This document shows, in pieces, positions 23,317 through 33,400 of a stretch of 64,000 nt of DNA. The stretch is from assembly GCA_026315105.1 (NCBI GenBank), contig CM048744.1, positions 660,551,676 through 660,615,675 on the forward strand. The letters run 5' to 3'. Position numbers and translations under genes: made by a program. Each line of letters begins with the position of its first letter. The stretch's first letter is position 1. The stretch comes from Locusta migratoria (taxonomy: Eukaryota > Arthropoda > Insecta > Orthoptera > Acrididae). The notes under the pieces are model-generated. The model did no database searches. It was not told the DNA's origin and was given only the letters and a program-made list of their open reading frames with translations.

Positions 23317-23508
23317 AAATGTTTGTAAATCTATCGGACCAAATTGCGTAGTCATCAGTCCGTAGCTTACAAACTACTTAAACCTAGGTAAACTAACCTA
23401 CGGACAAACACACACACACATGCCCCAGGGAGGACTCGAACCTCCACGGTGAGCAACCGCGCGCTTCGCAGCGAGACGCTTTAGACCGCTCGGCTACTCC
23501 ACCGCGGC
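23317..23508 (-). mobile_element. SINE with a different class II tRNA-like head and family A-like tail
   Basis: Read on minus: GCCGCGGTGGAGTAGCCGAG, then GCGGTTGCTCACCGTGG, then GAGGTTCGAGTCCTCCCTGG, then a body with AGGTTTAAGTAGTTTGTAAG and GGACTGATGAC. Head and variable arm differ from family A while the tail is shared. An exact 11-bp duplication, ACTGCCGAAAT, lies at 23306-23316 and 23509-23519. It inserted in the mariner-like element. Confidence 0.92.
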
Positions 23509-23539
23509 ACTGCCGAAATTTTGCAGGCATTTGTCTTAG

Positions 23540-23999
23540 CGTGGCACCAGGTTTTGTATACCTTCTTCATAGAAATCTGCCGCCTGTGTCTTCAACCAGT
23601 TGGAAACAGTGAAATTTGGGGGAATTCCATAGCGAGAGCACTAATTGTAAACCTACGGTTATCTTGGATCTTGTCATCAATCGCGTGAACCAGTTCTTCT
23701 GTAACCAAAGGTGGACGCCCACTTCGTTCTTCATCGTGCACATCACTACGCCCGCCATTGAACTGTCGGACCCATCTTCTCACCATCGAATCATTCATTG
23801 CATTTGGTCCGTAAACATCGCAAATTTGCCGATAAATTTCACTTCGTTTCAGTTTCCTCTCATTCAGAAACCGAATCACCGACCTGATTTCACAGGCGGC
23901 GGGATTTTCGATCAACGCCGACATTTCTAACAAGCACGACAAAGCGTACGTAACTGACAGCGATCTCCAATGGCGCACATTCTTCTCCTTGATACACAT
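23540..23999 (-). pseudogene. mariner transposase, N-terminal HTH plus C-terminal tip
   Basis: From about 23930 downward the minus strand reads a helix-turn-helix region: RSVIRFLNERKLKRSEIYRQ, then MVRRWVRQFNGGRSDVHDEE, then RSGRPPLVTEELV. This corresponds to the DNA-binding half of mariner transposases. At about 23625 it jumps to a C-terminal tip (in another frame, LVEDTGGRFL and a LRQMPAKFGS-like end). All three catalytic Asp residues are deleted. The element could only be moved by another copy. Confidence 0.87.
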
Positions 24000-24309
24000 C
24001 GTCTACAGCGCATGTGCGGAACTGTAATCGCAGCGCTGCAGCGGAGATAAATTGAAACGGAAATTACTTTCTGGACGCGCCTCGTATTAAGATATGTAGC
24101 AAGACCGGCATTAAATGTTGTTTTCCTCCGTAAATGCTGTGGTTAGAACTGCACATCTGGTACTTTTCATCTGAGGAACAGGGAAACCACTCGTAGGTTA
24201 AATGTGGTGTGGTCAGGGGTAGTACTGGAACACTGTGATAATCCGAAATACCTACCAATGACGGTCGACAGATCTCTTACAAACAACAAGCATTGTATGA
24301 ACACCTAGT

Positions 24310-25138
24310 CGAAAGTATTCACAACGAATAATCTCCTTAAAAAACTGACCGGTTCACAGTGGGGTAGCCAACCTGAAACCATCCAAACTACTGCAATGGC
24401 ATTGTTTTATTCTACTGTAGAATACGCCTGCCCCGTTTGGTATAACTCACCTCATGCCAAACAGATAGATATAGCTCTTTATTACACATGCAGAATTATA
24501 GCGGGATGTTTAAAAAAAATCCACTCCAATCGAGTGGCTTTACCACCTTGCAGGAATAGCACTACCTTCTGTTCGAAGAGAAATAATAGCGAGAAAGGAA
24601 AGGAAGAAAGTGGAGCAAGAAGTAACTCCTTCTTTATATGGACATGAGATGCATGTACAAAGACTCAAGTTCCGGAAGATTTTCTTGAGAACATCAACGG
24701 AACTTACAACCACAGATGAAAAAGCCAGATTGCAATTGTGGAAAGCTAAGGCCACATTACCACCTGGGCGCACAAGAGTATCTGAAACTTCACCACATGT
24801 TCATAACAAGGGCTGGCTGACATGGAACAGGCTGAGACCCGCAGTGGGCAGATCCAGAGTTAATCTAGCAAAAAGGGGCTACGCTGAGGAAGACACCATC
24901 AAAGTGCGAGTGTGAAGATCATGAAACATATGCTGAACCAAAGCATGAAACATATGCTTCAATATCAACTGTGTCCAACCACTTGCACGGAATATGATCT
25001 TTATCAAGCATCAGATAACGCATTGGAAGTGGACAAGTTTTGGTCACATGTAATATAATATCTATAACTGTGTTAATAACAGTGTCAATAACTGTATAAA
25101 GATGTATATTTCTGACACGAGAATAATTTTAAAAAAAG
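24310..25138 (+). mobile_element. 5'-truncated LINE, RT C-terminal region
   Basis: A plus-strand frame at 24396 reads ALFYSTVEYACPVWYNSP and TCRIIAGCLKK, the post-palm region of Jockey/R1-type non-LTR retrotransposons. 24610-24915 continues with HVHNKGWLTWNRLRP and GRSRVNLAKRGYAEED, followed by a region where a terminal Cys/His motif is expected. The 3' end is an A-rich tail at 25130-25137. Frames are broken at about 24500. The exact clade was not determined. Confidence 0.75.
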
Positions 25139-25205
25139 GCCAGGAGTCGAACCCGAAAACCCTGCTCACCAGGCAGGTGCGCTTACCGACTGTGCTGCTA
25201 CAACA
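25139..25205 (-). repeat. tRNA-like repeat
   Basis: Minus strand: GTAGCAGCACAGTCGGTAAG, then a CCTGCCTGGTGAGCAGGG anticodon-arm-like hairpin, then TTCGGGTTCGACTCCTGGCC with a B-box. It resembles a tRNA-derived repeat rather than a gene, as the acceptor arms do not pair. Confidence 0.55.
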
Positions 25206-25705
25206 ACAGAAAACACAGTTGAACGTTCTACCCTAATACGTCTCCTCAGCCGGTCTTCAAGGTCTCCTTTCACTCGTATCGTAATTGATGAGGCTCTCCA
25301 TAATCGGAACAGTACTCCAGCATTGAACGAAATGAGGGATATCCTGCTTGTACCTCAGCCATAGGTAATATTTACTTCCAACAAATTGAGACTAAATTTG
25401 TCTCAGGAATACGATCAATGTGGATAGTAGAACGTTTGTGCCGGGCTGAGATTATAACTTTGTATGTGCTGCTTACTACGTAGTCGCGCTACCCTACTAC
25501 GTCACCTGGACACAGAGGTCACCATCTACATCTTCTACCCTAATACACTTTCCGCCTAGTCCAAATTTTCAACTTGTCCACTCACTACTGACGCCAGAGT
25601 GTGGTATGTACTTGCACTGTACGGATGCTTAGACCTCCCATTATAATTATACAGATAAGAGACAAAAGTAATATGAAAACCTGACACAGAGAATATTTAC
25701 TTATT

Positions 25706-26935
25706 ACTGTGGAATTAGCCAACACCATCTAGAGATATGTCCCCATTACACCTTTGGGTCAAGATGGAGGCAGCGGCTGGTGCATACAGACTCAAAACTG
25801 GCAAAAACTGGAACTCTTTAGGATATCCAGAATCACACACTAAAATAGTGAATGAGGTAAATATAGGAAAGGTTGGGGAAATGCCAGCCGACTATATTAT
25901 AACCTCATACTGCTTCAATAACCCTTTCAGTATAACAATTGGAAGTAGGGAGCAGTGGGAGAAAATAGTTCGACACTGTACGGGGGATATTGTCTGGTTC
26001 ACTGACGGATCAAAATCAAACCAAGGCGTTGAGGCAGGGGTATACGGGGTGCAGCCAAGACTGGAGGGCGTCTTCTCTCTAGGGAAACTGGCCTCAGTAT
26101 TCCAGGCCGAAATCACTGCCATCAGGGCGTGTGTGGAGGAGAATTTGCGTAGGTGCTACAAAGATCGTAGCATCTATGTCTATTCAGACTGCCAGGCAGC
26201 CCTGAGATCACTGGCAGCTCCTGCAACAAGGTCTAAAATTGTTGCAGAATGTCACAGGGTTCTAGTGGAGCTAGGGGAAAGCAATAGAGTAAACCTATTG
26301 TGGGTCCTTGGCCATTCGGGGATCAGTGGCAACGAACATGCCGACAGATTAGCCAGGATGGGGGCAGAGACTCCATTTATTGGACCGGAACCTGTCCTGA
26401 CAATCACCAAGGCAATGATCAAATTGGAGCTACGTAACTGGCTCAGAAGACAGCACGTAGAATATTGGAGCGAAGTCTATCAACAAAAACATGGCAAGGT
26501 AATGATGCCAAAGCCATGTTTTAAAAGAAGCTCTGCAATCCTGGGCCTGAACAGGAGAGAGATTAGACTCATGGTTGAATTGGTGACTGGCCATGGGAAT
26601 TTCAAAAAACACCTATTTACAATGGACTAACAGAAGAGGAACCCAAATGTAGGATCTGTGATGACGGTGATGAAACTGCATCACATCTAATCTCCGAATG
26701 GAGAATAAAAGGCACAGAAAATTTGGGACAACCAGACCCGAAGAAATTGTGCTTAATAAAGAACTGGTAAATGGACACCTTGCATTGTTCAAGGACATTG
26801 GTTGGCTTTAATAGATATACAGGGTGCGATACCGCACAATAAACTTAGTTACGGTGTGGGCAGTGGCGGGTTGGACCAAGACTGTTTTGGCTTCCCTGAG
26901 AAAATCAATCAATAAATCAATCAATCAATGGAATT
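25706..26935 (+). mobile_element. 5'-truncated LINE with RNase H domain
   Basis: The insertion contains a long open frame (next entry), a short 3' UTR from about 26810 and a 3' end with AATCAATCAATAAATC repeats (26905-26930). Such short tandem tails are common for non-LTR retrotransposons with RNase H. Confidence 0.8.
25737..26630 (+). pseudogene. Non-LTR retrotransposon ORF2 C-terminus with RNase H
   Basis: An open frame of 297 codons. RNase H signature residues are all visible: VWFTDGSKS (first Asp), VFQAEITAIRA (Glu), VYSDCQAALRSL (second Asp) and GHSGISGNEHADRLAR (His and last Asp). The domain would degrade RNA in RNA-DNA hybrids during reverse transcription. Upstream, HLWVKMEAAAGAYRLK is the linker that follows the RT thumb. 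Downstream, a frame change at about 26625 leads to a C-x2-C...H remnant (CRICDDGDETASHL) whose last Cys is replaced by Trp. The RT itself is missing, so the copy is inactive. The host domain resembles those of R1/LOA/I-type LINEs. Confidence 0.83.
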
Positions 26936-26938
26936 GGC

Positions 26939-27135
26939 CAACACCACCTAGAGACAAGGCCTCACAACAGGCCGTGGTACGTCATACTGACCAGGCCGCG
27001 GCCGACAGCTCACTGGCTGGCCGCTACGAGACCGTGGGCGAGCGCCAGCGACCAGCCATTCAGCTAGCGGCCGCGGCCTGCTCAGTATGACGTAGCACGG
27101 CCTGTTGTGAGGTCTTATCTCTAGGTGGCGTTGAA
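26939..27135. mobile_element. Palindromic MITE
   Basis: Nearly its whole length is one inverted repeat. The left arm begins CAACACCACCTAGAGACAAG and runs through CCTCACAACAGGCCGTGGTA to CAGGCCGCGGCCG. The right arm is the mirror image, ending CTCTAGGTGGCGTTG. Arms are about 85 bp with few mismatches. It has no coding potential, is GC-rich, and lies at the 3' end of the RNase H LINE. Confidence 0.88.
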
Positions 27136-27683
27136 GTGGTCCACCATTGGCTTAACATCAGCCTTAATTCTTCGAGAAATATTTCCTAAAAGTTCTTAAA
27201 AGCTTTAAACAGAATGTCATCTATTCTTGTAGCAAAACATCCGCCAGTTCCTTCGACGGTTTTGAGCCGAAACTTGGTCCTGGCTCTTTGATCTTTGCCG
27301 GTGTTAATTAACACTTTGACTGCCGGCCCTGTAAACTTTGTCATTTCTAGGAATGCCAGGCGTTTTTAGCAATATTCAGTATTCTGTATTAGAAAAACTA
27401 GACAACATTTAAATGTGGTAATAACCTTTTCTGAAAGCCTTGGACGTATTCTTCCTGATTACCTACTTTCAGTTTCTATGGATGTTTACTTCCTTTTCCA
27501 CATATTTTGAAACAATGTCATTTTTTGGGAAAAAGGAAAAAGTTTACGGAATCATAAAGTTTTTACATCTTGCTTGTCGTAGTAGAAAAGCTTTTATTCC
27601 ACTTTCAACAATAAAACACTGATAAAAACACTTATTACATATATACACACATTATTTTCACACAGTGTTTGTTTTTATTATTA

Positions 27684-28223
27684 TTATTTCGTGTGATACA
27701 ATGTAAAATATGGTTCTTTGCACATTGCGATTTTGCACTCACTGCACTGGTATGATGTGTCTTTTCTTACTGCCTTTCCAGTTTGCTTTTTTCCTCTGGT
27801 TGAGCATACTTTGCACATCCTTTGAATTCCACTTTTACCTGTGGGAGGTGGAATTTTTTCTAGAAAATGCTTTCCTTCAGATAACCTGTTCAGGTGGCCT
27901 CTATTGGAAGTTGGTTTGGGAGTACCGTCTTCACACATTGGCAATTCTGCACACAATACCTTTATGAACTCGGATAGAGGCATCTCCTCAGCTTTTATTC
28001 TGTTATGGAGAATGCATGTATATACCAGGCACCATAAGGAGACTGTGAAATACAAGTTTCTTCCACCATTTCACTGTTCTATGTTCGAAAGCCCTGTATG
28101 ACATCCTTTGATCGGACAGATCAGCCCCGACGTTCTTTTTGTTGTACTGCACAACACAAGCTGGTTTTTGTTTTATGTTGACATCTTCTGTCTTCGTAAT
28201 TATATCATTTCTGCCCTGTGTCT

Positions 28224-28279
<56 letters not shown>

Positions 28280-28497
28280 CTTTCCAGCACACAGCCAAAA
28301 GATTTCGACTCCTCCGGAATGTCTGTTCCCTTCTTTGTATGTTGGGTGATTTCAAAGCGTAAGGCATTCCCTTCCGGTTTTTCATTACAGCTCGCACAAG
28401 ACCTGTCTTCTCCTTTTCTAACATTCTGCTTACACCTTGCGGCACAATGAAGAGTTGATGAGACCGTCAATGGACGGGATTTCTTATTTACAAACAT
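27684..28497 (-). pseudogene. piggyBac-like transposase, C-terminal half, frame-broken
   Basis: Reading minus from 28497, MFVNKKSRPLTVSSTLH is the DDE-region strand common in piggyBac transposases. After the (TA)n insertion, KPACVVQYNKKNVGADLSDQ and HRTVKWWKKLVFHSLLM follow. In another frame from about 28055 come HFLEKIPPPTGKSG and a Cys-rich domain (CKVCSTRGKK, YQCSECKIAMC). They end in YFTLYHTK, the usual piggyBac RING-like C-terminus. The N-terminal half, with the first catalytic Asp residues, is missing. The TA run, visible as repeated Ile-Tyr codons, also breaks a region where no repeat belongs. Confidence 0.87.
28226..28276. repeat. (TA)n microsatellite
   Basis: About 25 uninterrupted TA units inside the piggyBac-like transposase coding region. 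Confidence 0.97.
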
Positions 28498-28506
28498 GAA
28501 AAATCG

Positions 28507-29047
28507 TGAATGAAACTTTCACTCTGCAGCAGAGTGTGCGCTGATATGAAACTTCCTGGCAGATAAAAATTGTGTGCCGGAACCGGGACTCGAACCTGGG
28601 ACGTGTGCCTTCGAGAGCAAGCGCACAACCGACTGTGCTATCCCGACAGGACTCACGATGCCGCCTCACAACTTGCCCGCGAAAGGCAAAGGTCCCAGGT
28701 TCGAGTCCCGGTTCCGGCACACAATTTTAATGTGCCAGGAAGTTTCATATCAGCTCACACTCCGCTGCAGAGTCAATGTTTCATTCTGGAAACATCCCTT
28801 AGGCTGTGGCTAAGCGATATCTCCACCATATCCTTTCTTCCGGGAGTGCTAGTTTTGCATGGTTCGCAGGAGAGCTTCTGTGAAGTTTGGAAAGTAGGAG
28901 ACGAGGTACTGGCGGAAGTAAAGTTGTGAGGCGACATCGTGACTCGTGTCGGGATAGCACAGTCGGTAGTGCGCTTGCCCGCGAAAGGCAAGGGTCCCAC
29001 GTTCGAGTCCCGGTTCCGGCACACAATTTTTATCTACCAGGAAGTTT
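28507..29047. mobile_element. Composite insertion with two opposed tRNA-like modules
   Basis: Flanked by an exact 12-bp duplication, CATGAAAAATCG, at 28495-28506 and 29048-29059, so it arrived as one unit. It contains a minus-strand tRNA-like module (about 28572-28650), part of a second on plus (28672-28720), and a complete plus module (28945-29023, GTCGGGATAGCACAGTCGG to GGTTCCGGCACA). CTGCAGNNGAGTGTGCGCTGATATGAAAC and CAGGAAGTTTCAT-type sequences link the modules. Confidence 0.87.
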
Positions 29048-29187
29048 CATGAAAAATCGAATTCCGTCAATTGACGGGATCGGCAGTCTACGGAAAATTT
29101 TGTATCCCGTCAATTGACGGGATTGGCAGTTAAAGTGTTAATGTGAGAGTTGTGTTGTAGAGTGTACGTGTCGGTGCTGTGTGGCAG

Positions 29188-29529
29188 CTGGTGTCGGCGC
29201 TGCTGGCGTGCTGGGTGGCGCTGGCGTCGGGCGCGAGCCTGGGCTACGTGACGCCGGCGCTGCCGTCGCTGCAGGCGGCGGGCTCGGGGCTGGAGGTGTC
29301 GGACGAGCAGGGCTCGTGGGTGGCGAGCCTGGTGATGGTGGGGGCGCTGGCGGGCGGCGCGCTGGCCGGCCCGTGCATCGCGCTGGGCCGCCGCGCCGCG
29401 CTCTGGGCCGCCGCCGCGCCGCTCGCGCTCGCCTGGCTGCTCGTCGTCGCCGCCGCCCGCGTCGCCCACCTCTACGTCGCCCACGTCCTCATGGGCGTCT
29501 GCCTCGGCGTCATCACCGACGCCGCGCAG
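29188..29529 (+). CDS. MFS sugar transporter (Tret1-like), exon with TM1-TM4
   Basis: Sugar porters of this family carry hexoses or trehalose across the plasma membrane by alternating access. The exon is 342 bp (114 codons), phase 0 at both ends, after GTGTGGCAG and before CGCAG|GTCCGT. It encodes TM1 (LVSALLACWVALASGASLGY, then TPALPSL), TM2 (QGSWVASLVMVGALAGGALAG), the cytoplasmic loop with GRRA (family G-x-x-x-G-R-R), TM3 (ALAWLLVVAAARV) and TM4 (YVAHVLMGVCLGVITDAAQ). The family Arg-x-x-x-Gly region before TM4 is recognisable. GC content is very high, almost every third codon position being G or C, unlike the surrounding introns. Joined to the 39357 exon it gives the expected ITDAAQ-VYVSEAA sequence. 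An upstream exon is required for the start codon. Confidence 0.93.
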
Positions 29530-29715
29530 GTCCGTCCTGTTCTCAGCCGGCATTCCGTTCCGTTCTAATAAAGCTTTTTATTAACTACACTGCAGTCTAA
29601 GAAAATCAGCTGATGCTGAAGGAATTACATTACATAATGAAGCAATAAAGGAGTTACATGAGTTTTGTTACTTGGGCAGTAAAATAACAAATGATGGTCG
29701 CAGTACAGAGGATAT

Positions 29716-29999
29716 CTACATCTACATAGATACTCTGCAAATCACATTCAAGTGCCTGGCAGAGGGTTCATTAACTACTTTCATAACTTTTCTCTACCCT
29801 TCCATTCTCTAACAGCGCGCGGGAAGAAAGAACACCTAAATCGTTCCGTTTTCGATCCGATTTCTCTTATTTTACTGGGATGGTCATGTCTCCCTAAGTA
29901 GGTGGGTGCTAGCAAAATATTTTCACATTCAGAAGTAAAAGTCGGTGATTGAAACTTCGCAAACAGATCACGCCGTAATGAATAACGTCTTTCTTTTAA
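29716..29999 (-). mobile_element. CR1-like LINE 3' end
   Basis: Reverse of the family 3' UTR: CTACATCTACATAGATACTC, GCAAATCACATTCAAGTGCC, TGGCAGAGGGTTCATTA, then AGCGCGCGGGAAGAAAGAAC. It interrupts the RTE-like fragment with at most a 4-bp duplication (ATAT), consistent with the very short duplications of CR1 elements. Confidence 0.87.
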
Positions 30000-30415
30000 A
30001 TATAAAGTATAAAATGCAGAATGCCAATGGGTAGAAAAGGGTTCTTGAAAAAGATAAATTTGTTAACATCCAATATTGATTTTTTTTTTTTATGGCTTTC
30101 GGTGACAGTGACCATACAGCCAGCGGTTATTACATTGACAACATTACAATAGAATTGAGATTCGTACAATGTACAGCACAATATTAATAAGTATGTTACA
30201 TCATATAGCCTTAGAATAAAAGTAGAAAAATAACATGTAAACACATTAAACAATACATATTTAACAGTATGACAGATATTTGTAATACAATAAAAGTGCA
30301 GAAAGCATAGGACCAAATGAGAGGTGCAAAGACAAATAAAAGTCAAAATATAATATAAAATCACTTATGCAGTTTCCCGCTGTGCATGTTCAAGGTAAAC
30401 ACACTAGCTCTAAAA

Positions 30416-33400
30416 TTAGAGCTGTATGCCAGTGACTTTGAGGTAGTCCTTCAGTAAAGTGTACTTAAGCTTGTCGAATCCATGAAGGAGGACAGTGACA
30501 CTTGTGGGGAGGGGGTAACCCCTCGCGACCAGCGTTCGGTAGAATACACTTTGTGCGGCCGTGTACTTGGTGCATGCCAGTATGATGTGGTTGAGATCCG
30601 CCACTGCCGTTACATCTTTGTCGCAATGCCGAGAAGCGATGATTTTCAAACGGTGTAGGTGGGCAGGGTAACATCCATGCCCCAGTCTCATCCGAATGAT
30701 AGACGTTGCATGACGTCTACTAAGCGTCATCGATGAAAACCACGGTCGTGAGGAGACATTTGGTTGTATAGCTGCCAGGTGTCCTCCCTTAAACACATGA
30801 GAGAGGTGCCATTCGTGGTCCCAAGTGCGATAGGCAGCTTTCCGAATCGTCGTTCGTAAGTCTGTATATGGAATCGGCGTGGGGCGTTGTTGTCCTTCCG
30901 TAATACTTCTCTTGGCAAGGCGGTCTACTGTTTCGTTATGGGGTATACCTCGATGTCCTTTAATCCAAAGTAAGTGGATGTCTATGCCCACTGTCTGTGC
31001 GTTTGTTATGGCCTCCAAGACGTCCAATATATATCTATTCGTTCGTTTGTCAAACGTCGGATGTTGTAATTTTTTCAGCACGCTTTGAGAGTCCGTGAGG
31101 ATCAATATAGAGTTAAATGTTCGTGCGCCGTAATAAATGGCCTCCCTGATGGCTAGTAACTCTGCCGTGTAAATAGATGACGCAGGCGGAAGCGCAAACA
31201 TTTGGTAGGTGCCGTTAGAGGGGCAAAAGAAGGCGTATCCCACCCCTGCTTCAGTTTTAGAGCCGTCAGTATAGATGTGAGCATGCTGTGGCCAGTTGCG
31301 GAGAAGAAACTGTTCCACGTCGAGAGTGATGTTGGTCCCCGTTGTGTAGTCTGATGGCAAATGTGTCACCGGGACTGGGTTGAAAAACAGATGATAAGAA
31401 TAACGGAAACAAGGAAGTTTGGTGTCCTGTATGATGAGTGGGAAGAGATGTCTCCATTTCCCGTAGCTGCGAACCAGTAAAGGAACTCGGGTCATGCCTC
31501 TTCTGTGATGCATTTCTGTTATGTTCCAAAATTGGTGTACCGTTTTGAGAGAGGCACCATCACATATTGACGCTCGGCTGAGGAGGAAAATATCGGACAG
31601 CATCTGTCGACGTATAGTTAACGGCATTTCAGACGCTTCCACGAGCAAGGCGTTGGTGGGTGTTGACTTCATAGCTCCGAGAACAAGACGAAGCATTCTG
31701 TACTGGAGGACATCAAGTTTGCGCAGGGTCGATTGCGCTGCAGTAGCGTAGACGATACTGCCATAATCCAAAACGGAGCGGATCAAGACCTTATAAAGAG
31801 TAAGGAGTACCGTCGGATCGGCTCCCCACCAAACTCTGGCAAGCATACGCAGGATATTTGCAGTAGTGTCCACTTTGTCCAAGAGATATTCAACATGGCG
31901 CGTCCACGTCAATTTGCTGTCGAAGTAAACACCAAGGAACTTAGCATATGACCGAACAGGCAGTTTGTATGGACCGAGCTGAAGGTCTGGAGAGAAATAA
32001 TTCTGTCGTTTCCTCGTGAATATCACCACAGTGGATTTTTCAGGCGACAGCGTGAGTCCGTGTTCTAACTCCCATTCAGCCAGTTTTTCACATGCAGTAG
32101 TAAGCCATATGTTAGTCACCCAAAAGCACGACGAGTGGGCGTATATACAAACGTCGTCCGCGTACTGTAGAACTTTGACAGTAGGATGAAAGATAGAGTC
32201 TAAGTCGGCAACATACAAGGCGTATAGCAAGGGGCTTAATATCGCACCTTGCGGGAGGCCACGGGAAACGATTCGTGGGCCATGTAACACATTGTCCTGG
32301 TCACGGATATAAACAGTGCGGCAACAAAGTAATCTGTATATAATTCTTAACACCTTTAGCGGGAGATGCAAAAGTTGTAATTTATTTATAAGTTCATGTA
32401 TCAAAACATTGTCATAAGCCCTCGAAAAATCAAGAAAAAGAGCCGTCAAATACCCATTTGTCAGGAATGTTTTTTCGATGTCCATAGCAAGAGATGTTAT
32501 ATTATCGTAAGTGCTCTTCCCCTTGCGAAAACCGTATTGTGTCCGTGGGAACAGATCGTGATGCTCTAACCACCATTCTAACCGGACCTTGAGGAGACGT
32601 TCAAAGGTCTTGCACACACATGACGACAATGCAATGGGGCGATACTACGTTGCCTGACCAGGGTCTTTTCCAGGTTTCAATATAGGAACCAATACCTGAG
32701 TGGTCCAGTCGGTTGGAACAGACCCCTCTCTCAAGATGTCATTAAAGATATTCAAAAGAATAAGTTTTGCATCATCAGACAAATTGCATATCATGGAGTA
32801 ATGTATCTGGTCATGCCCTGGCGACGTATCGGTCAAGGGCGGCAGCGCACTGTTGAGTTCAGCGAGGGAGAACGGTGAGGTGAGATCATCTTGAAGATCT
32901 TCAACGGCGATATTTGTGGTGGGATCAATGGGTTCTGGCATGGCCGTAAGAGGTGCTACAATGTTGGCAAACTCGTCTATCCAGGTCTGTAACCGCTTGG
33001 GAGGCATTGGTTTTCGTTTGAGTGAGTTAACTTTCGACCAAATCCTTCCGACAGGAGTATGCAGGGATAACTGCTCACAAAATTTCTTCCAATGTTCTTT
33101 TTTACAGGTCTTGAGAAAGCGTTTGGTAGTCGCATCTATACGTTTGTAGGCGAGGTAGTTTTCCCATGTGGTTTCCCGTTTAAAACGGCTACATGCCAGT
33201 CTCCTTTGCGCCACTCGACGCGAGCACTCTTGGTTCCACCAGGCAACCGGCATACGTCTACTGCCAGTTACCACCCTCGTCTGTGGGATTGACTGCGATG
33301 CTGCTAGGTTGATGCAATTCCTATAATGAGCGTACCTTGTTTGCGGTGACAACTCGGTGGGGAACGACGAAAGTTGTGTATCCATGATGGCACTATACCG

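Larger units (their letters stand above)
23192..24084 (-). mobile_element. mariner-like element, internally deleted, with nested SINE
   Basis: Bounded by TA dinucleotides at 23190-23191 and 24085-24086. It has matching terminal inverted repeats: CGAGGCGCGTCCAGAAAGTAA on the left and its near-exact complement on the right (TTACTTTCTGGACGCGCCTCG). The transposase lies on the minus strand. The 893-bp span includes the SINE at 23317-23508, leaving about 690 bp, roughly half of a complete mariner. Confidence 0.92.
27308..29141 (-). mobile_element. piggyBac-like DNA transposon with intact ends
   Basis: The left end reads TTAA CACTTTGACTGCC (27308-27324) and the right end GGCAGTTAAAGTG TTAA (29125-29141). 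That is a 13-bp terminal inverted repeat with one mismatch, flanked by the TTAA duplications typical of piggyBac. The transposase remnant is on the minus strand. It also contains a (TA)n run (28226-28276), a 541-bp tRNA-like insertion (28507-29047), and copies of the palindrome CCCGTCAATTGACGGG or close variants near 28468, 29066 and 29106. The right end lies 46 bp before a transporter exon. Confidence 0.88.

Noticed and set aside
28108..28450. Open frames with long Ile-Tyr repeats
   Set aside because: They are translations of the (TA)n microsatellite and overlap the piggyBac-like transposase remnant on the other strand.
29110..29600. Minus- and alternative-frame ORFs over the TM1 exon
   Set aside because: Low-complexity Arg/Ala/Gly translations caused by high GC; only the plus phase 0 frame carries transporter motifs.
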